Assembly: GCA_006176705.1 (NCBI GenBank)
Contig: QRFJ01000768.1
Location: 1-64,000 of the forward strand
Length of the DNA stretch: 64,000 nt
Source of the DNA: Cocos nucifera
Lineage: Eukaryota; Streptophyta; Magnoliopsida; Arecales; Arecaceae
Direction: 5' to 3'
Shown one piece after another: positions 7,678 to 19,266 of the stretch. Positions within the stretch are counted from its first letter, which is position 1; each line of letters starts with the position of its first letter. Made by a program: the position numbers and the translations under genes. The notes beneath the pieces are model-generated. The model saw only the letters and a list, made by a program, of their open reading frames with translations, was not told the DNA's origin and did not search any database.

Positions 7678-10025
7678 TGTTAGATATATGTGCCCTAGAA
7701 GCCAGAATTGGCTGACACTTGTAATACACTTCTAGGGGCAAAATTATAATTTTGACTATAATCAATAAAATGGGTTATTTTCTATCACATATGTGTATTT
7801 AGTGTCTGTGATACATCCTTTGAGTTAATGGTAATGATAATTCATATTTTCAAGAGTTGAAAATTTAAGACATGAATAATCATTATTAACTCATAAAATG
7901 CTCCCGACCATAGGATCATCACGAGGATGGTGATTGATCCGGAAGGTTGGTGTACAATCGCTTCTCTTTAGTAGATGAGTCTTGAGTCTACGGTGTGGAG
8001 ACACCGGAGCGAGAGTACAGGTACTCGTTAGAGAACGAGGGCACTGAGCGTGACCACCTCGAGTAGTCATTAGGGAAGTCTACCTTCTCGTCAATGACTG
8101 ACTCGATGCTGCAGTAGTGTGTCTGGTTCTTTGACCTGAGGTGCATCGGCAGTTCACCTTGAGGGTGTTATAGTTTGACTACACCATTACTCGGTCTCCT
8201 AGCCATATGGAACCCTGAGGTGTATGTTGGCTATAGCATGTTCATTGTAGGAACTGGATTGCATCAAGATGGAATCTATCTACCTCGGTGGTAGAGGAGC
8301 AGCCCTATGATGATCATGAGAATCAAGTCCAGAAGCCCATGGCCATGGCAGAGTGAAATAATAGAAAGAGTTTCTATTTAGATTTTCACATCGGACTTGA
8401 ATCGAATGATTACATCATATGACAGAGACTAGGGTTTGACGAGTTCACCTTAACCCTAATCTGATCGGGGCTCAAGATAGAAGAACTTAATCACACAGGT
8501 AGCTGCACCAAGAGGTTCGCATTCAGCTCTGATGGGTTGCCACCATATACTGCTAGGTGTCACTGGTGGATTTTGGGAGCAATTAGAATGATTTAGATGA
8601 TCGATCATTCTAGCTGTTCGAATCAGAAGAGTTCTGATCCATCGAAAGGAGTTTCGATGATGTCGATGATAGAGATCATGACATATCCCATTACCATACA
8701 GAACTGAACCTAACTGGGTCACACAAACAAGGGTTTGAATCTGGTGATCATCAATTGAACTGATCTAGTTCAATTGATCTGAATGAGATTCAATTAGGTT
8801 CAAGGAAAATCGTGCTAGCACTCGATTGAACCTAACGTTCTTCTTTTACTATCATAAATAAGTTGTCCTGTCTGAGCCAAAGGAGTTTGTGCTCAATCAG
8901 AGGCCTTCATATGGTCTGACTGGAGGTTGTCCAAGTCAGAAAAGGTTGTCTTATTTTGTAAGACATTACCTGCCATTTTTGGTCACCTGCCATTTCTTGT
9001 TCTTTGACTTTGGTCAAAAGTCTACCTTTGACTGGTCAAATGTTGACCATTGACACTTTGACTTTTGACCACATGTCATGCACCTATTGGAGAGCTGGTG
9101 GGGGCCTGTCCCCCTGCCAGAACCTGGCAAGGAGGAGGGCGCACGCCACCCTTGGCGTGTGCCCAAGTTGGAGGCGCCTAGGAGTCCTTGTTGGACAAGG
9201 ACTCCATCTCCTTTTTGGATTCCAATTAGAGTTCTTCCTAAGAACCAACTTTGACTGGTCTTAGGCACCCTCTAAGGAGGAATCCAGGGGACTCTATTCC
9301 CACCAATCAGATTTAGATCTGATTTCACAAAGGGTTGTGATTGGTTGGGAAGAAGAGGAGTTGGATCACGCATAGTCTATAAATAAGACCCTGCGCCCAA
9401 CTCAATTAAAAGAATTGAAAAATTCCCATGCCCCAAGGCTGCCTCTCCTCCTCCTCCTCCATGCCAAGCCCATCTTCTCCCTCTCCTCTCCACGTCCCAA
9501 AAGTAGTTTTGGATCTTGGTTGGTGCGATCCAGATCAAGAGAAAGGCGATCAAAAGCTAAGAAGGCTGCACTGCTGCAAAGGACGACTGCTGATCTTCAA
9601 AAGGAGTTTTGAAGATCCTCCAAATCAGATCCAGATCTGAATTTTTGGAGATATGATAGAGAAGAAGAGGATCTCTAGATCCAGCCTGAGTGGATACCGA
9701 TAGAGATCAGGCACTTGCATGGCTAGATCCAGAATCCACTGCTTACAGGATCATCAACGGATAATAGGATTACCCTACTTCAAGGTAAATTAAATTTGAT
9801 TTAATTTATCTAAATTTTATTTTTATTATTAAAATAATAAAAATTAGATCTAAAATATTCTAGATCTGATCTGGATTAAAGAGAAAAATTTTTGAAATAT
9901 ATCTCTTAATCCAATCAGATCTGAACGACCTGGTCCGAAAAATCAGGATTTTTTCTTCAACTTATATCTCTTGATCCGATTAGATCTGAACGAACCTGAT
10001 CCAAAAAATTAGGATTTTCCCTTCA
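7678..10025 (+). repeat. 3' LTR of element A (2348 bp)
   Basis: It is collinear with the 5' LTR and ends CCCTTCA next to the GTCAT duplication. It contains the TTGAC cluster 9004-9069, U3 dyad 9181-9205, TATA 9378-9385 and hairpin 9592-9617. Confidence 0.93.
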
Positions 10026-10030
10026 GTCAT
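10026..10030. repeat. Target-site duplication GTCAT, right copy (element A)
   Basis: Directly follows the A 3' LTR; pairs with 1023-1027. Confidence 0.92.
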
Positions 10031-10444
10031 TGATGAGAAGATAGACTTTCTTATGACTGCTCAAGGTGGTCATGCTCAGTGTTCTCATTCTCTAATGAGT
10101 ACCTATAATCTCACTCTGGTATCTCCACATCATAGACTCAAGACTCATCTATCCTATGGAAGTGATCATACACCAACCTTTCAGATCGATCACCATTCTC
10201 AAGATGATCCAATGATCGGGAGCAGTTTATGAGTTAATTATGAAAATTTCTATCTTAAATTTTTAACTCTTGAAAATATGAATTGTCATTATCATTAACT
10301 CAAAAGATATATCACAGACACTATATACATAATGTGATAGAATAAAATAATTCTTTAATAATTTTTAAGTCAAAATTATAAAATTATTCTTAGAAGTGTA
10401 TTATAAGTGTCAGCCAATCTAGCTTCTAGGGTACACATCTAACA
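10026..10444 (-). mobile_element. Relic family-1 LTR (A'), inverted, right part
   Basis: This is the continuation of the relic at 1-1022, starting with the duplicated GTCAT. On the minus strand it begins TGTTAGATGTG and follows the first 420 bp of the family-1 LTR, including AGTGTCTGTGATA and GAGTCTTGAGTCTATG. Confidence 0.88.
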
Positions 10445-11450
10445 CCATTATGATTTTGATGGGTGGAAATCAAGAAATTTCTATAATTTTCTTTCTGATT
10501 ACAATCTTCTTCTTTATTTGGATCCTACTAAGAATTCAAATTTTGAAATATGGATGAGAAAGTATAGATCCATCATAATTTTGATGGATAAAAATTGAGG
10601 AATTTCCATAATCTCCTTTCTTATTGCGATCTCCATCCTCATTTGGATCATAAGCCCCCTAGTTTTGAGCCAGACCAAGATAACTTCGAGGCTAATAACC
10701 AATCTAAAAATGGTTGGCCTAGATCTGATCGACATTCGGCCGATCTGGAGATGGTTAACCTAGACTTTGTTGACGTCTAACTAATCTGGAGATGTTCAGC
10801 CTGGACTTGGTCGATGTTTGGCCGATCTCATCTTTAGAAACTCAATAGCATTGGAGTGGCACGATGAATTTCTTTTGATAGGATGTTTGCTCCTTCTGAT
10901 AAACAAGCATAGGCCCTTCCTCTAGCACCATTTTGTTGCTATAGAAATCTATCTTGGGTCGGGTTGGCTAGAGTTGGTCGGTGACAGTAGGTTGGCAATG
11001 GCAGGATGGTGGCGACTAGACCTGCAAAATAAGTCCTTGAACCGGTGTTGGCTCTAGTAAGGACCCTCCAATGCTCAACTCAAAAAATAAAAAATACGTG
11101 GAAAGAGTGAGCAAGTTGGTAGAGAAGTTTTTTCATACTTTCATGGTCCCCTATGGACTTTTATTTATAGGAAGAGGCTAAAAAGATATAAGAAAGAAGC
11201 AGAATTAGGCAATTAGCCTTGCTTTATTTGGCCAGATATTTATGTTATCTTCTTTCTTATCTGCTCATGGTAGATTGTCAGAAAGATCCTAGAATTTTCT
11301 TAATTAGCATAAATCAGGCATCAAATACAATACTTTTCCAAAATATCTTCGGTCAATCAATATCATGGTCGGACCGAGCCCGACTTTCCTATGCATCGGC
11401 TTTAATCAAGGAAAGAATTTTCTATCCACATCACAAGTAATCATAATCTT
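10445..11450. repeat. Noncoding stretch with two degenerate tandem duplications
   Basis: No gene is seen. An imperfect pair about 125 bp apart (10447-10528 and 10571-10650) shares ATTTTGATGG and ATTTGGATC blocks. It is followed by three 41-bp units (10711-10751, 10752-10792, 10793-10833) sharing CCTAGAC and ATCTGGAGA motifs. 10834-11450 is more GC-rich and looks like part of an old LTR, without a recognisable boundary. Confidence 0.6.
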
Positions 11451-14084
11451 AAGCTCTTATATCACTCTATCATGCCCTAAACTCAACACTTGGGTTGGCC
11501 ATGCGATGATTGTACACTCCCTAGGATAAGGTGCTAAACAATTTGCAAGTCCTTAAAATTTGTTACAATCTTAAAATCCCATGAATATTATTGATCTTAA
11601 TTCATAACAAACATTCCATATTAACAAATATAGATCTTATACAATTTACAAAACTTGGTTATCCAACTAATTTTGATGGTGCTCTTTCTAATCAATCCTT
11701 TCAAATTATGATCCTAACTTTAGCCAAGTACAAGCATCCAGTAACTCTAAAAAAAGAAAAGAAAAAAAGGGTTATGAGCTTTAAAGCCCAATAAAAATTT
11801 TCATACACCAACACCAATAAAATAATAATAAATGAGAAGCTATCCATAGCTATTACTCATATAAATCTCATGCCATAAGATACCACAACCATAAAACATG
11901 CATAACAAACACAACTTTTTGCATAATAAATCACATCATATAATTATCTTAAGATAACATACATCAGATTTGATCATATTAAGGTGCTTGGCTTTGGGCT
12001 ACCATAATCATATTTTCAATATGTGATAGGGCATTAACAAAATGGCTAATCTTGTGGGTTACCACAACAATCCATGGTAGGATAATAAAGTGGCTAGTCT
12101 CATAAACTACCACAACCATATCTTAAGCCCATAGAGTGGCACCGATAAATAGCTGGTCCAAAAGACTATAGATACTCAACTCTAAACTACTATAACCAAG
12201 TTTTAAGCCCATGGTGGGGCACCAATAAAGTGGCTAGTCTAAAGATCCACAAGTGCTCGACTCTAAACTATAATAGCTAAATTTCAAGCCCATAGTAGGA
12301 CACCAATAAAGTGGCTAGCCTAAAGCACCATAACCTTACATTCAATTTTACAACTCCGTTATATGCATCCTAAATTATAATTAAAGATCACACTCTTTTG
12401 TAAAATTCAATGCACATGATTATCAAAATCCACCCAAGTCAGAATCAGTGATATATAATACATAACATCAAATAAACCATAAATATACCCTTAATAATTA
12501 AGTCTATAACATAGCATGATCAAAAACACAAATCAAAGTTACTGATGCACAAAATAATTTTATAGAACTAGGTGATCAATGTCCAAGAATTCTTAACTCT
12601 ATAGGCGATAAACTTTGAAATATGCTTTACTAGTCAATGACTAGTATGTCCAATCATATAAATTCAACTAATTTTTGATCAACCATTAGTAGAAAAATAA
12701 TAAATTATTATTAGACTTATATTTTCAAAGCACTAATATCTGAATTACCTCTAGTCCCCAAATTTTTTGATCTTGCCTAATACCTGACTAATTAGTGAAA
12801 TAAAAATTTTAAAAATTTTCTTAACTTAGGGATTAGAGCTTAAATCCTCCTCCTTAATGTTCTCTTGTCCGGTTGATCATATCCCTATAGCACTGAATCA
12901 AGATCCAAAAATTTAGAATAATTTGAATAATTATAGGACAGCAATAAACTAGGTGAAGACATCCCAATAGTTTTAGTGGTTTAGATCTACATAACAAATG
13001 AATCATGAAATGAGTCAGACCAGAATAAGAAACAAAGAACAAGATCATCAATAATGAGATTCAAGGCATCACTTCCTTCACCCGAGATCATGAGTCAAAG
13101 GATTGCGGCAACTGCTACTACTCATGGAGAACTCTCTCTACAAATATGCAAGCATCTCATCACAATATCATAAAGCAACAGTAGAATAAAATTTAAATAA
13201 TTAATGTTTAACTTTAGTTCAAATAACTAAATTAAATATCTTACAAAATAATATTCTAGGATCTTGCATCAAATTTTAATAAATCTCAATCTAAAATAAA
13301 AATATTAAAATATGCCTCTAGTTCTCTATTCGATAATGAATTTTTAAATCAAGCTAGTCCTCTGAATTTATAAAAAAAAATATATAGAGTAATGAGCTAA
13401 ATAGTCTAGAAAGCAATATATACTTTAGCTAGATAAATCAAGTAATAACAATATACTGAAAACAAGCATGCATATGCATCATATAAAATATAGCACTAAT
13501 AAAAATATGATCCATACAAATTCATTTTTATTCATAAATTGATTTCTTTCAAAACATCACGTTCATCCTGATAGCCATGAACTAAATTAAACTACAAGGA
13601 CATAAACCCCACTAGCAAGATATCAAATTATTAGTGTTTAACCATTCCATTAGGAGAATATCAAAATATCAGCACACAACACCCATTGGTAGGATATCAA
13701 AATATCAACATTTAACCACCTCACTGGTAGGATATTAAAGTACCAGCATTTAACCTCTATTGTTGGAGTTTGATATGTAGCTCAATTGTGAGTCAAAATT
13801 AATCTCAAATCAATACACTTTTCTTAGAAATACATTACACATTCCAAATCAAATAATTCATAAAGCCATATGACATTGAAATCATTCAATATGATTCACA
13901 TCAAATTCAATATATTCGACCATAAATCACTTAATATTTCAAAAAAAAGACATATTTGATAATCAAAATGCATGCATTAGATTCATAAATCATGAATAAT
14001 TCAATGTAAAAAATATTTATGAATAAATCTAGAAAAATTATAGCAATACTTATCTTGGAAGTAAAACTAACCAGTTGATCAAAT
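11451..14084. repeat. AT-rich noncoding region with two tandem arrays
   Basis: No convincing coding sequence. About 12000-12350 holds degenerate units of roughly 81 bp marked by AAGCCCAT (12125, 12205, 12286) and AATAAAGTGGCTAGTC. About 13607-13760 holds four units of about 37 bp marked by GATATCAAA. The sequence near 11466 (ATGCCCTAAACTCAACAC) resembles the start of a gypsy-type LTR, which is weak evidence only. Confidence 0.5.
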
Positions 14085-14510
14085 TAATTTCATGAATCCC
14101 TCTCAAAACTCATCACCACTACATCTAAAACTTATGTATCTTGCTATGTAAGAGCATGGACCCTTCCTTATATTTGAGGTTCTAGATTTCTATCTTTATT
14201 TTATTCAATTATCATAGTAGATTGACTTTCCATTCTTTATGTGCATTCTGCTATTTTCTGGTCCTTCAGACCACAATCAAAGCACGCACCAATGTTTCAA
14301 AGAAAATCCTTTTTATCATAAGATTCACTACATCTAAAACACTTGATGCTATCAGTTGTTTTAGAAATGTTACTTATTGATCTCTTATCTGAACTTAGTA
14401 TTTTTACTATTCTATCCTTATGATTCATTTGATCTATTTCTCTTTTTTTAACTTCTTCCCTTTCTATATGTTTTTTCTTGACTTTGCTTTCAATTATCAA
14501 TACTTAATTC
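14085..14510 (-). pseudogene. gag: Ty3/gypsy Gag C-terminal fragment with two zinc knuckles
   Basis: On the minus strand there are two CCHC-type knuckles in tandem. The first (14300-14341, CFRCSESYDKKDFL) has Asp in place of His and has lost the last Cys. The second (14243-14284, CFDCGLKDQKIAEC) keeps all three Cys with correct spacing, but Gln replaces His. Downstream is GRVHALT then QDT, separated by a stop, like the Gag-protease linker of plant gypsy chromoviruses. Several stops break the frame, and protease and pol are not found next to it. Upstream it is cut by the reversed LTR at 14549. Confidence 0.65.
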
Positions 14511-14548
14511 ACCACATATGTATAAATAGTTAATTCATATGGCATCAC

Positions 14549-15792
14549 TGAAGGAAAAAAATTTGTTCAATTTGCAATCCAAAGCCAAGGAAAGGTAGAT
14601 ATATTCCTTTTTAAAAATTTTCATAACAATTATGAAAGCATACCATGATTTGCAATGAAAGTAAAGTCAAGAAATAAGACTTCTGAAGTCTAATGCTCCG
14701 TGAGATTTGGGTGTGTAGATCCTCTACTTCGCATACATGCCAAACTCAATAGGAAGAAGGGATAAAGATCTCTGCTAAAGCAAAACCTTGAAATCAGATC
14801 TCAACCCAAGAAAGGATGCTCCATGCCAGAGGATCACCATGCTAGAGGAGGAGAAGGCCCAAGAAAGGGGATGGCCAAGTAGTTGGAACACCCAAGGGAA
14901 GGGGATGCCCGACCTATTCACACACCCACCCCAAGCTCTCTTACTCTCTCTTTCTCTCTTGATTTCCTCTAAGTTGCATGTCTCACATGCCTAGGGATCA
15001 TCTTCTTAAATAGATGAGGAGTCTAAGGTCTAGTCAAAATCCTTCATTGATTAGGATTCATGTTTCCTTAAACATGAGAAGTCCAAAATCAATTAGGAGA
15101 AGCCAACTCATAGATCTTATCCACTTGTTGAATGCCCTAGGGGAGGGGCGCCAATCCCAACATCTCCTACACCCTCTTGGTTGGCCATGATGAGAGAGAT
15201 GCCCTGGATTATGTAGCTTAGTAAGCCTAATCTAATTAGGTTCAAGTTTGGATTCAATCCATATCTAATCCGAATCCAATTCGAACTAAATTTGAAAGCC
15301 TACTAAACCTAATCTAATTAGGGTTTAGGTGCAAGTCTAACTTGACCAATTATCTTAATTAGCCATAATTAAATCAAGCCCAATCAGATTAGATTTGATC
15401 TAAAATAACTAGAACTTGAAATTATTCTCTCAAAAATTTCTAGATCATTGACCAGGTAAAATTCATTTTCAAAATTAAACTTGTACCTCATATCAAGTGC
15501 TAGCAAATTTAGTTCCATATGACCTATAATTTAATTTTCAATTAAGTAAATCTATGTGCTCAATCAAGTCTCATACTTCCAAATTAAATATACAGACTTT
15601 AGGTCAATTCCTTTCTAATTTTTTTGACTTAATACGTGACTCAGTTTCGAACACTAAGCCGGTAGCATAGGAACAATTTCCTATACTAATCAAAGATACC
15701 ATTTAGCAATGGTTCCTGATGTCTGGATAGGTCGAATATTTGCAAAGCAATATTCAAGAACCTTGGCATATGGTTACCACATAATTCATCCC
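14549..15792 (-). mobile_element. Reversed family-2 LTR fragment (3' half)
   Basis: Read on the minus strand, 15792 downward gives GGGATGAATTATGTGGTAACC, then ACCATTGCTARATGG and CTATGCTACCGGCTTAG. This is the middle of the H and C LTRs in the same order. It runs to CCTTCA at 14549. No primer site follows, so this is the outer end of a 3' or solo LTR. Its 5' half is absent: the SIRE-like LTR begins at 15793. A C/T-rich tract at about 14938-14965 lies inside. Confidence 0.65.
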
Positions 15793-17136
15793 TGTTGCCC
15801 AGCTATGCAACCCAAGAGGGGGGGGGTCGAATTAAATTACTTAAAAAGGTTAAACTTAAAAATAGAATTACAAGATGTGCTTTTGAAATTTTAAGTGAAG
15901 TGAAGTGAGTTAGGTAAGTAAGATGTAAGAGCTTAATTTAAAAGGAAAGAAGTAAACACAATAGAGCAAATAAAAAAGAAGAAGAGAGAATAACACAAAT
16001 AAGATGATATAGTGGTTTGGTGCCAACTTTGCACCTACATCTACTTCACAAGCTTCTACTTAAAAATTTCAATCCACTAAACATGTTCAATTGAATACAA
16101 CATCGGATGCTCTGATCCTAGCTATGCCATGCTAGACACTTATTTTTAAGTACAAGCCAACCCAAAATACTCTTATTTAAGGTTTGGATCAACCTTCCTA
16201 AGCTTTGAAAACCTCCAAAAACTTGAGCCCCAAAATAGTGAATAGAGTTTGGAAAGATATATAAGTTTAGAACAGCTAGCTCCTAAATGAGCACAATAAA
16301 GCTTTAAAAGCTTTTTACACAAATTAGAGAAAACTTTTAAGAACCCTCTTAAAGAGATTAAAGACTTGAATGCAGGTTGGAGAAGTGGTTGCGCTTGAAA
16401 TCAATACTTCTCCTGCCTAGGACTGAGTTTTCTTTTAGCTAAAAATTCTCTTGATTTTTTTCTTATTTTTCTTTCTTTTTGAATGCTTTTAAACCTTCAT
16501 TCAATGCTAGGAGATGAATAATAGTTGTTTGTGGTCATTAGAGATCATTGGGAAAGCATTAAATGCGCCAAATGAGAGGAAAAAATAGCCATTACAAATT
16601 TTTCCATCACAAGGGGTGACCCATGGATCGCCCTCTAGAAAAGGGTCATCCCATGAGATGCCCCTTCTGCAATAGCCAAGGAAAAATAGGGTTCTATATT
16701 TTTGTGCCGAACCTTCAAGAGGCGCTCCATGGGTCATCCCTTTTTCCATGAGGTACCCTAGAGGTTGCCCTTTTTAGCGTGCTAGTTTCAATTTAGCGTG
16801 TCAGTCCTACATGTCATCATGACAAAGAAAATGGGTCAACCTAAGGGTCACCCTCTTTTGTTCAAAATATCATATCTTCATTTTTAAGCTTTCAAACAAT
16901 TTGAGAATGCCTCCAAATGAATCAACATCATCTTGATAGTTCTTGAGACATTCAAAAAATTTTAATTTTTGCTCCAACTTAAGTAAATTTTAAATTAACC
17001 ATCTTTAACTAAATTTTTGTAATACAAAAATTCTTAAAAATTCTGAAATAACTTTTAAAAGCATATCCAAGAATAGAAATCAATAGTAATCCTCTCAATT
17101 ATTTTATACTTATCAAAATCAATCCTAGGGGCAACA
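15793..17136 (-). repeat. 3' LTR of the SIRE-like element (1344 bp)
   Basis: On the plus strand it begins TGTTGCCC and ends GGGGCAACA, so each end shows the TG...CA inverted ends. A run of nine G lies at about 15818-15826. The polypurine tract at 17137 fixes the inner border. No second copy is in the window, so LTR status rests on its ends and position. Confidence 0.75.
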
Positions 17137-17151
17137 AATCTCCTCCTTTTT
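17137..17151 (-). other. Polypurine tract of the SIRE-like element
   Basis: On the minus strand AAAAAGGAGGAGATT lies directly before the 3' LTR and after GTCATCATC, the usual SIRE arrangement. A second similar tract, AAAATGGGGGAG after GATGATGTC, lies at 17638-17651, about 500 bp upstream. Confidence 0.75.
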
Positions 17152-18299
17152 GATGATGACAAAATAATTGAGATAAGAAAAAATAAAGTGAATTTGATAT
17201 TGAATAAAGAGATGCCATTTGAAGTTAAGAAGCTCAAAAATAATTATATGTAAGTGATGAGTTCAAGGCACTTTATTTTGGGTATTATTTTATGCATATT
17301 GTATTATTTATGAAAGGTTAGCAATTTGAACATATAGTATTCAGAAAGAAAGAGATTTGGCAATTTGTATTGACTTTTAATACCATACCATAACTTTTAA
17401 ATATGAAACTTTTAACAATTTGCTTAAACTTTATCATTTAGTATTACGATTTAACAATTTCACTATGAATTTAGAATTTAGCAATTTTACTATGAATTAA
17501 TAATTCAATAGTTTCACTATGAATTAATAATTTTCTTAACTTATTATTTAATAATTTATTAAATATGAACTACAATAATTTGCTTTTGATTTATCTTTTA
17601 ATTTGCTTATACTATGCACAACATACTATATTATTTACTCCCCCATTTTGACATCATCATTTATGATCTCAAGAAGTTTTTTTAAATAGGAAAAGACTCC
17701 CCCTCAATTAAATTCTCATATTTTGTTGCTGATTTTTTTTAAAAAATTGATTAATATATACAACATTTGTAAACCAATGATAAGTCATAAGTGTACAAGA
17801 CATTCCATAAGCCAGACAATTCATGAAAGCTAAGGTTAAATATACATCCAAAATGAAATAAGAGATCTAAGAATAGTATCATTCAAGCCATAGTCAAAAT
17901 ACAATATCCATCCAAAATGTTTTAAGTCATAAGTCATAGACCAACAACTAAAATCATAGTCAACCAAAAAATACATCATGCCATGAAAACCAAACTACCA
18001 CAAAGTACATAGGCCTTTAGTTACATCCTAAATACATATTACTAACAAGATCTAATAGAGTAGTCAACTGGATTCGCCAAAATCAGAATCGAAAGATGAA
18101 TCAGAAATATGGTGAGGAGTATCAGGATCAAGGCCACGGGCACATCCCCAACCACATCTGCCTTAGCTACGGTTAGTACTGACATAAGCAAAAGTACTGG
18201 CACAAGTAGAAGGGTGAGAGGGCCCAAGAACCTGGGAAGAGATAGGTTGGGCTAGAAGGGCAAGTCTAATGGTGTCCAATTATTCTAGGGCTCTTGACA
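17152..18299 (-). other. AT-rich spacer between env-like ORF and polypurine tract
   Basis: No coding sequence is recognisable. It holds the second purine tract (17638-17651) and short repeats based on CTATGAATTAATAATT at about 17455-17560. Confidence 0.5.
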
Positions 18300-19266
18300 T
18301 GGACTGCATAAGTGAACCAATCTATGTAGAGGCAGTGTCACTGGAGCCTCTAATGTCACTCAGAAAATCAAATCCACTCTCCAAAGTGCTGTGAAGTCTG
18401 GTAGGCTCTGCAGATAGATCTGAAATCTCTATGATGTCCTCTCGTGATTGGGGTTGGCCTGAGCTAATACCTACCACTGTAGATCCAAATCCCTACCTAT
18501 CAATCTCAACATAGACCCCTCAAACTCCTCAAGGTGAGCTGACTGAGCTGTAAGCATCTAAAAAGTTGTAGAAACATGAGAAATCAAAGATTGATCAGAT
18601 AATGAGACAAAATGAGTACTTTCCCTCTGAGTAAAGCTCGTGGCACTCCTGCTGGTAATCTACTAAGATAAAAGATTGGCAATCTACTAAGATATCATCT
18701 TGAGCTGCTCATCTACAAGTCTGATAACTATATCTCTACTGCCAGATGGAGGTACAAGTGAAACTCTCCACATGGACTTTGAAGGACCTACCCCATAATC
18801 AGATACAAATTGGATATCAAGTGATGCTCTATGATTACGAGGAGGTGAAGATGGTCCTTCTTCCTTAGGTCTATCCTCCTCCTCTGTAACACCTCTACCT
18901 TCGATCCAATGATCACCAACTCTGATATAACCCATACGTCGCAAAGAATTTGCATTGTAGGTGTCAATATAACTAAATAGGTGGCATCCTCTCCCTCAAA
19001 GTCTACTCCAAGGCTTCTAAAGATCCTAGTGAGTGCCATGCCATAAGGTAAAGGTGCTTTCAATCTAGTCACGGCCTCTCTCATGGAATCAATCATCAGG
19101 GCTAGCAAATTTAGAGGGATTTCACACACAATATAATGCATAATACACAAATCCCTACCTGATACAAAATCAAATCTACTAGTCCTAGGAAAAAAAATGG
19201 TGCAGACGATATGATGAAGTACCCTCATTTCTACACTAAGATCCCCACTAGCATCCAGTTTCTCAA
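18300..19266 (-). pseudogene. Env-like/extra ORF of the SIRE-like element, C-terminal part
   Basis: The minus-strand frame 18788-19228 and the overlapping frame 18687-18944 encode sequence with FPRTSRFDFVSGRDLC, LPYGMALTRIFRSLGVD and MGYIRVGDHWIEGRG. This resembles the family often labelled putative plant transposon protein, which I recall from large plant elements. Its biochemical role is unknown. It lies downstream of pol, the position of the env-like ORF in SIRE elements. A frameshift separates the two frames. Removing H and one target copy would place this frame in line with 53391-53516, which shows that H inserted into this ORF. Confidence 0.65.
19262..19266. repeat. Target-site duplication CTCAA, left copy (element H)
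   Basis: CTCAA precedes the LTR at 19267, and CTCAA at 53391-53395 follows the LTR that ends at 53390. This pairs two LTRs 31 kb apart as one element. Confidence 0.9.

Larger units (their letters stand above)
1028..10025 (+). mobile_element. Ty1/copia LTR retrotransposon A, family 1, complete but defective
   Basis: Full structure is visible: 5' LTR 1028-3342, degenerate primer site at 3345, gag, protease, integrase, reverse transcriptase and RNase H in copia order (integrase before RT), polypurine tract 7668-7677, 3' LTR 7678-10025 and matching target duplications. The Gag (LTGPNYKDWLRN), CCHC knuckle, LVLYVDD and TDSDF motifs place it in Ty1/copia. A Tork/Angela-type lineage is possible from the long LTRs and Gag, but I cannot prove it. 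Compared with B, its leader lacks about 1.5 kb. It carries one in-frame stop in gag and several frameshifts in pol. Confidence 0.93.

Noticed and set aside
9004..9264. Open frames of 60-90 codons in family-1 LTRs (also near 35360-35619, 35680-35961, 43296-43555)
   Set aside because: They lie over the promoter dyads and TATA region, on both strands at once, and have no protein motif; they are by-products of the GC-richer LTR block.
14788..14994. 68-codon open frame MKSDLNPRKDAPCQ...
   Set aside because: Antisense to a reversed LTR fragment; no family signature.
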